Made by a program: the position numbers and the translations under genes
Part shown: positions 30,430 through 32,568 of the stretch, piece by piece
How positions within the stretch are numbered: the stretch's first letter is position 1
How the letters are laid out: each line of letters starts with the position of its first letter
Assembly (NCBI GenBank): GCA_002733575.1
Contig: NVWB01000181.1
Coordinates: 1 to 32,568, forward strand
From: Blastopirellula sp.
GTDB taxonomy: Bacteria; Planctomycetota; Planctomycetia; Pirellulales; Pirellulaceae
Direction of reading: 5' to 3'
Length of the DNA stretch: 32,568 nucleotides
The notes under the pieces: model-generated
Seen by the model: only the letters and a program-made list of their open reading frames with translations
Database searches by the model: none
Told to the model about the DNA's origin: nothing

Positions 30430-31956
30430 ATGACATTTTCTATTCGTGTAATCGTAGCATCCTGCTTGTTGTTGATGATTCCCGCAATCGGTTCGGCTGC
30501 CGAACTCTCGGGCACACGCCCCAATATCATACTGATCATGTGCGACGACATGGGCTGGTCGGATATTGGTTGTTATGGAAGCGAAATTCAGACGCCGAAT
30601 ATCGACCGCATGGCGAACGAAGGTTTGCGTTTCACGCAGTTTTATAATAACGCCAAATGCACCACCACGCGGGCTTCGCTGATCACCGGATTATATCCGC
30701 GACCCAAAGGCGGGCTGCTCAAATCAAATATGGTGACCTTGGGCGAGGCGATGAAAACCGCTGGCTACCAGACTTCACTTAGCGGCAAGTGGCATTTGGG
30801 AAGCAAAGAAGGACAGCGACCTTTTCATCGTGGCTTTGACGATGCCTACGGTTTGTGGGATGGATGTTGTAACTTCTTCAATCCCTCGCAGCCTGATCCT
30901 AAATTCAAAGGGGGCCGAGTTCGATACTTTGGACATAATGACATTCGCATCACGGAATTTCCGGAAGACTTTTATACCACTGATGCGTTTACTGATCATG
31001 CCATTGCCATGGTAAAACGTTTTTCTAAGAATGATGCCCCGTTCTTTATGAACATCAATTACACTGCTCCTCATTATCCGCTACATGCGAAGCCTGAGGA
31101 TATTGCCAAGTATCAAGGGCGATATGACAAAGGCTGGGATCATCTGCGGAAAGAACGACTGGCCCGGCAAATTAAAATGGGCCTGATTGACCCTAGTTGG
31201 GCCGTGACCAAGCGTGACCCTGAAGCGAAGGCTTGGAAAGATGCCGGACATAAATCGTGGCAAGCCGACCGTATGGAAGTTTACGCCGCGATGATTGATA
31301 GCATGGATCAAAACATTGGGCGACTATTGGCCGCTTTAAAAGAGGCCGGTGTCGATGACAACACGCTAGTGATGTTCCACTCCGACAACGGTGGCTGTGC
31401 TGAAAGCCCTGGCGGAGAAGACCCAAATCGAATCCCTGGCGTGAAAGAGTTCTACACCACTTGTGGACCTGGTTGGGCGTATGCACAAAATTCGCCTTTC
31501 CGCCGCTATAAAACTTGGATGCACGAAGGCGGGATCGCCACACCGCTGGTTGTACGCTGGCCCAATGGCGTGAAGCCTGACACGATGACGCCGCAAGTCG
31601 CACACATTATTGACTTGCTACCGACATTCCTTGATTTGGCTGGCGCAAAGTATCCAACAGAATATGCTGGCAACACAATCTTGCCGACCGATGGCAAGAC
31701 AATCGCACCCATTCTGGCCGGCAAACAGCGTGACCCCCACGAATACCTATTCTGGGAATTCACTGGCAACCGGGCCGTTCGTCATGGCGATATGAAACTG
31801 GCCTGGGACAAAAAGGTGAAGCAGTGGGAGCTCTACGACCTGAGAAAAGACCGCACCGAAATGAATGATTTGGCCGGAAGCAAACCTGAAATGGTCAAAG
31901 AGCTTACAGAAAAATGGATGGCTTGGGCGAAAGAGACCGGGAACCGTGTGAAGTAG
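30430..31956 (+). CDS. Secreted sulfatase (S1) with non-standard CTTTR maturation motif
   Basis: A type I sulfatase of 508 residues with signal peptide MTFSIRVIVASCLLLMIPAI plus GSAA. The metal site is IMCDDMGWSDIGCYG with D39/D40. GKWHLGSKEGQRPFHRGFD, YTAPHYPLHA, FHSDNGGCAE and the C-terminal LFWEFTGNRAVRHGDMKLAW are all conserved. At the formylglycine site the sequence is C77-T-T-T-R81 followed by ASLITGLYPRPKGG. The Cys and Arg are present, but the third position is Thr where the maturation enzymes normally need Pro or Ala. The sulfatase at 13801 has CCPTR at the same place in an otherwise very similar N-terminus. So it is either matured in a tolerant way or works poorly. It has its own promoter-like TTGACA upstream. 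It is convergent with the Hsp70-like gene, whose stop is 18 bases away. Confidence 0.9.
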   Translation: MTFSIRVIVASCLLLMIPAIGSAAELSGTRPNIILIMCDDMGWSDIGCYGSEIQTPNIDRMANEGLRFTQFYNNAKCTTTRASLITGLYPRPKGGLLKSNMVTLGEAMKTAGYQTSLSGKWHLGSKEGQRPFHRGFDDAYGLWDGCCNFFNPSQPDPKFKGGRVRYFGHNDIRITEFPEDFYTTDAFTDHAIAMVKRFSKNDAPFFMNINYTAPHYPLHAKPEDIAKYQGRYDKGWDHLRKERLARQIKMGLIDPSWAVTKRDPEAKAWKDAGHKSWQADRMEVYAAMIDSMDQNIGRLLAALKEAGVDDNTLVMFHSDNGGCAESPGGEDPNRIPGVKEFYTTCGPGWAYAQNSPFRRYKTWMHEGGIATPLVVRWPNGVKPDTMTPQVAHIIDLLPTFLDLAGAKYPTEYAGNTILPTDGKTIAPILAGKQRDPHEYLFWEFTGNRAVRHGDMKLAWDKKVKQWELYDLRKDRTEMNDLAGSKPEMVKELTEKWMAWAKETGNRVK

Positions 31957-31974
31957 TATTTTATCGAAAATTCA

Positions 31975-32568
31975 TTACACCGAAAGCGTTAATCCTACCG
32001 GCAATGATTCTCCGAAGACTTGTTGCTGTTCTTCGTGATCGAGCGTGCCGCCGGTGAGAATCATTTCGCGAAAATGTTGCGGGGCCGATTTTTGGGTCAG
32101 CCACTTGGCGGCCGTTTGACGTTCTGGTTCGGATAAGTCTCGATAGCGGTCGTCGGTCTTGCGGGCAATTTGCATCATGGCCAACAAGTCCATCGGATCG
32201 GTCTCTTTTTGAGAGCGTATCGTCGATAGCCAGCGGGTAGCAACTTCGGTAGAAATCACCGTGTTCAGTGGCCCATACAGCGGTGTGCGACTACCAAGAC
32301 GACCGATGGCCCAGGCCATCGCAGAACGGGCTGGTGCCAGTTTCTTCTTGCCAAGCAAATCGCACAGCATGTTGCCGAGACTAGTTTTGAGTGCAGAGTC
32401 TAACAGTTCCAGCGAGCCAAGCAGTCGCCAGGCTTCGATAGATTCTTGAGGCGTGTAAGTCACGCCGATGCCGCCACCCTGCCCTGTGGTCAGGCGGCGA
32501 TGTAGACTGCGGGCCGATTGAATCAGCGGCTCGGCCACGGCTTGCTGCTGTCCGCGGTTGAGTCCGCC
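31975..32568 (-). CDS. Hsp70-like protein, C-terminal part (DUF3731-type region)
   Basis: The minus-strand frame is open from the right window edge to the stop at 31975, at least 197 residues, so the gene's N-terminal part lies outside the window. A GTG at 32538 is an internal codon, since the frame continues upstream with GGLNRGQQQA. The visible part is a helical region with GGGIGVTYTPQESIEAWRLLGSLE, AWAIGRLGSRTPLYGPLNTV, ARKTDDRYRDLSEPERQ and the end GGTLDHEEQQQVFGESLPVGLTL. This pattern matches my memory of the C-terminal DUF3731 region that follows the ATPase domain in some bacterial Hsp70 relatives. If so, the protein is a cytosolic chaperone-like ATPase with a non-standard C-terminus. 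The ATPase domain itself cannot be checked here. Confidence 0.7.
   Translation of the reverse strand, partial: GGLNRGQQQAVAEPLIQSARSLHRRLTTGQGGGIGVTYTPQESIEAWRLLGSLELLDSALKTSLGNMLCDLLGKKKLAPARSAMAWAIGRLGSRTPLYGPLNTVISTEVATRWLSTIRSQKETDPMDLLAMMQIARKTDDRYRDLSEPERQTAAKWLTQKSAPQHFREMILTGGTLDHEEQQQVFGESLPVGLTLSV

Overview
The window looks like chromosomal DNA of a member of the Planctomycetota, most likely a Pirellulales/Rhodopirellula-like organism. The evidence is the protein repertoire: four secreted type I sulfatases, a BBP7-type beta-barrel protein, an exported FG-GAP/VCBS protein, a PQQ-type beta-propeller, a ThuA-domain protein, two SHD1-plus-propeller proteins, and a partial S8-like protease that starts with the planctomycete extracellular N-terminal signature. 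Coding is split between strands in short mono- or bicistronic units, many genes lack a clear Shine-Dalgarno sequence, and GTG or TTG starts are common. Base composition looks moderate by eye. No rRNA, tRNA, CRISPR array, prophage or transposase gene was recognised.

Layout. 1-5.0 kb (minus strand): a truncated secreted S8-like protease, a BBP7 outer-surface protein with a strong terminator, and an FG-GAP/VCBS protein. 5.0-9.4 kb (plus): housekeeping guaA (GMP synthetase) and ettA (ABC-F ribosome factor), each behind a structured leader, then a tiny lysine-rich protein. 9.4-11.3 kb (minus): an EF-P paralogue of the EfpL/YeiP type, a small acidic Cys-containing protein and proC. 11.5-19.3 kb: a small exported basic protein, an iduronate-sulfatase-like enzyme and an arylsulfatase (plus), facing a minus-strand group of SGNH hydrolase, sulfatase and PQQ beta-propeller. 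19.5-24.8 kb: a tRNA-dihydrouridine synthase (plus) convergent with two tandem SHD1/propeller paralogues (minus). 24.9-28.1 kb (plus): a D-2-hydroxyacid dehydrogenase, an exported alpha/beta-hydrolase and an unknown membrane protein. 28.1-32.6 kb: a ThuA protein and two unknown coupled genes (minus), a fourth sulfatase (plus) and the C-terminus of an Hsp70-like/DUF3731 protein (minus).

The secreted sulfatases, SGNH hydrolase, alpha/beta-hydrolase and ThuA protein fit breakdown of sulfated, esterified polysaccharides, as is usual for marine planctomycetes. No sulfatase-maturing enzyme or polysaccharide lyase/glycosidase is seen here, so this is not a complete degradation locus.

The most interesting non-coding signal is a recurring palindrome architecture in intergenic DNA: inverted pairs of short hairpins, several headed by GTAG, at 4964-5035, 8878-9063 and 15431-15711. 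They resemble REP/REPIN (BIME) elements, but of different sequence families. Other points of interest are a promoter-plus-terminator-like leader in front of guaA, a sulfatase whose maturation motif reads CTTTR instead of CxPxR, and a conserved C-terminal region shared by the SHD1 paralogues.
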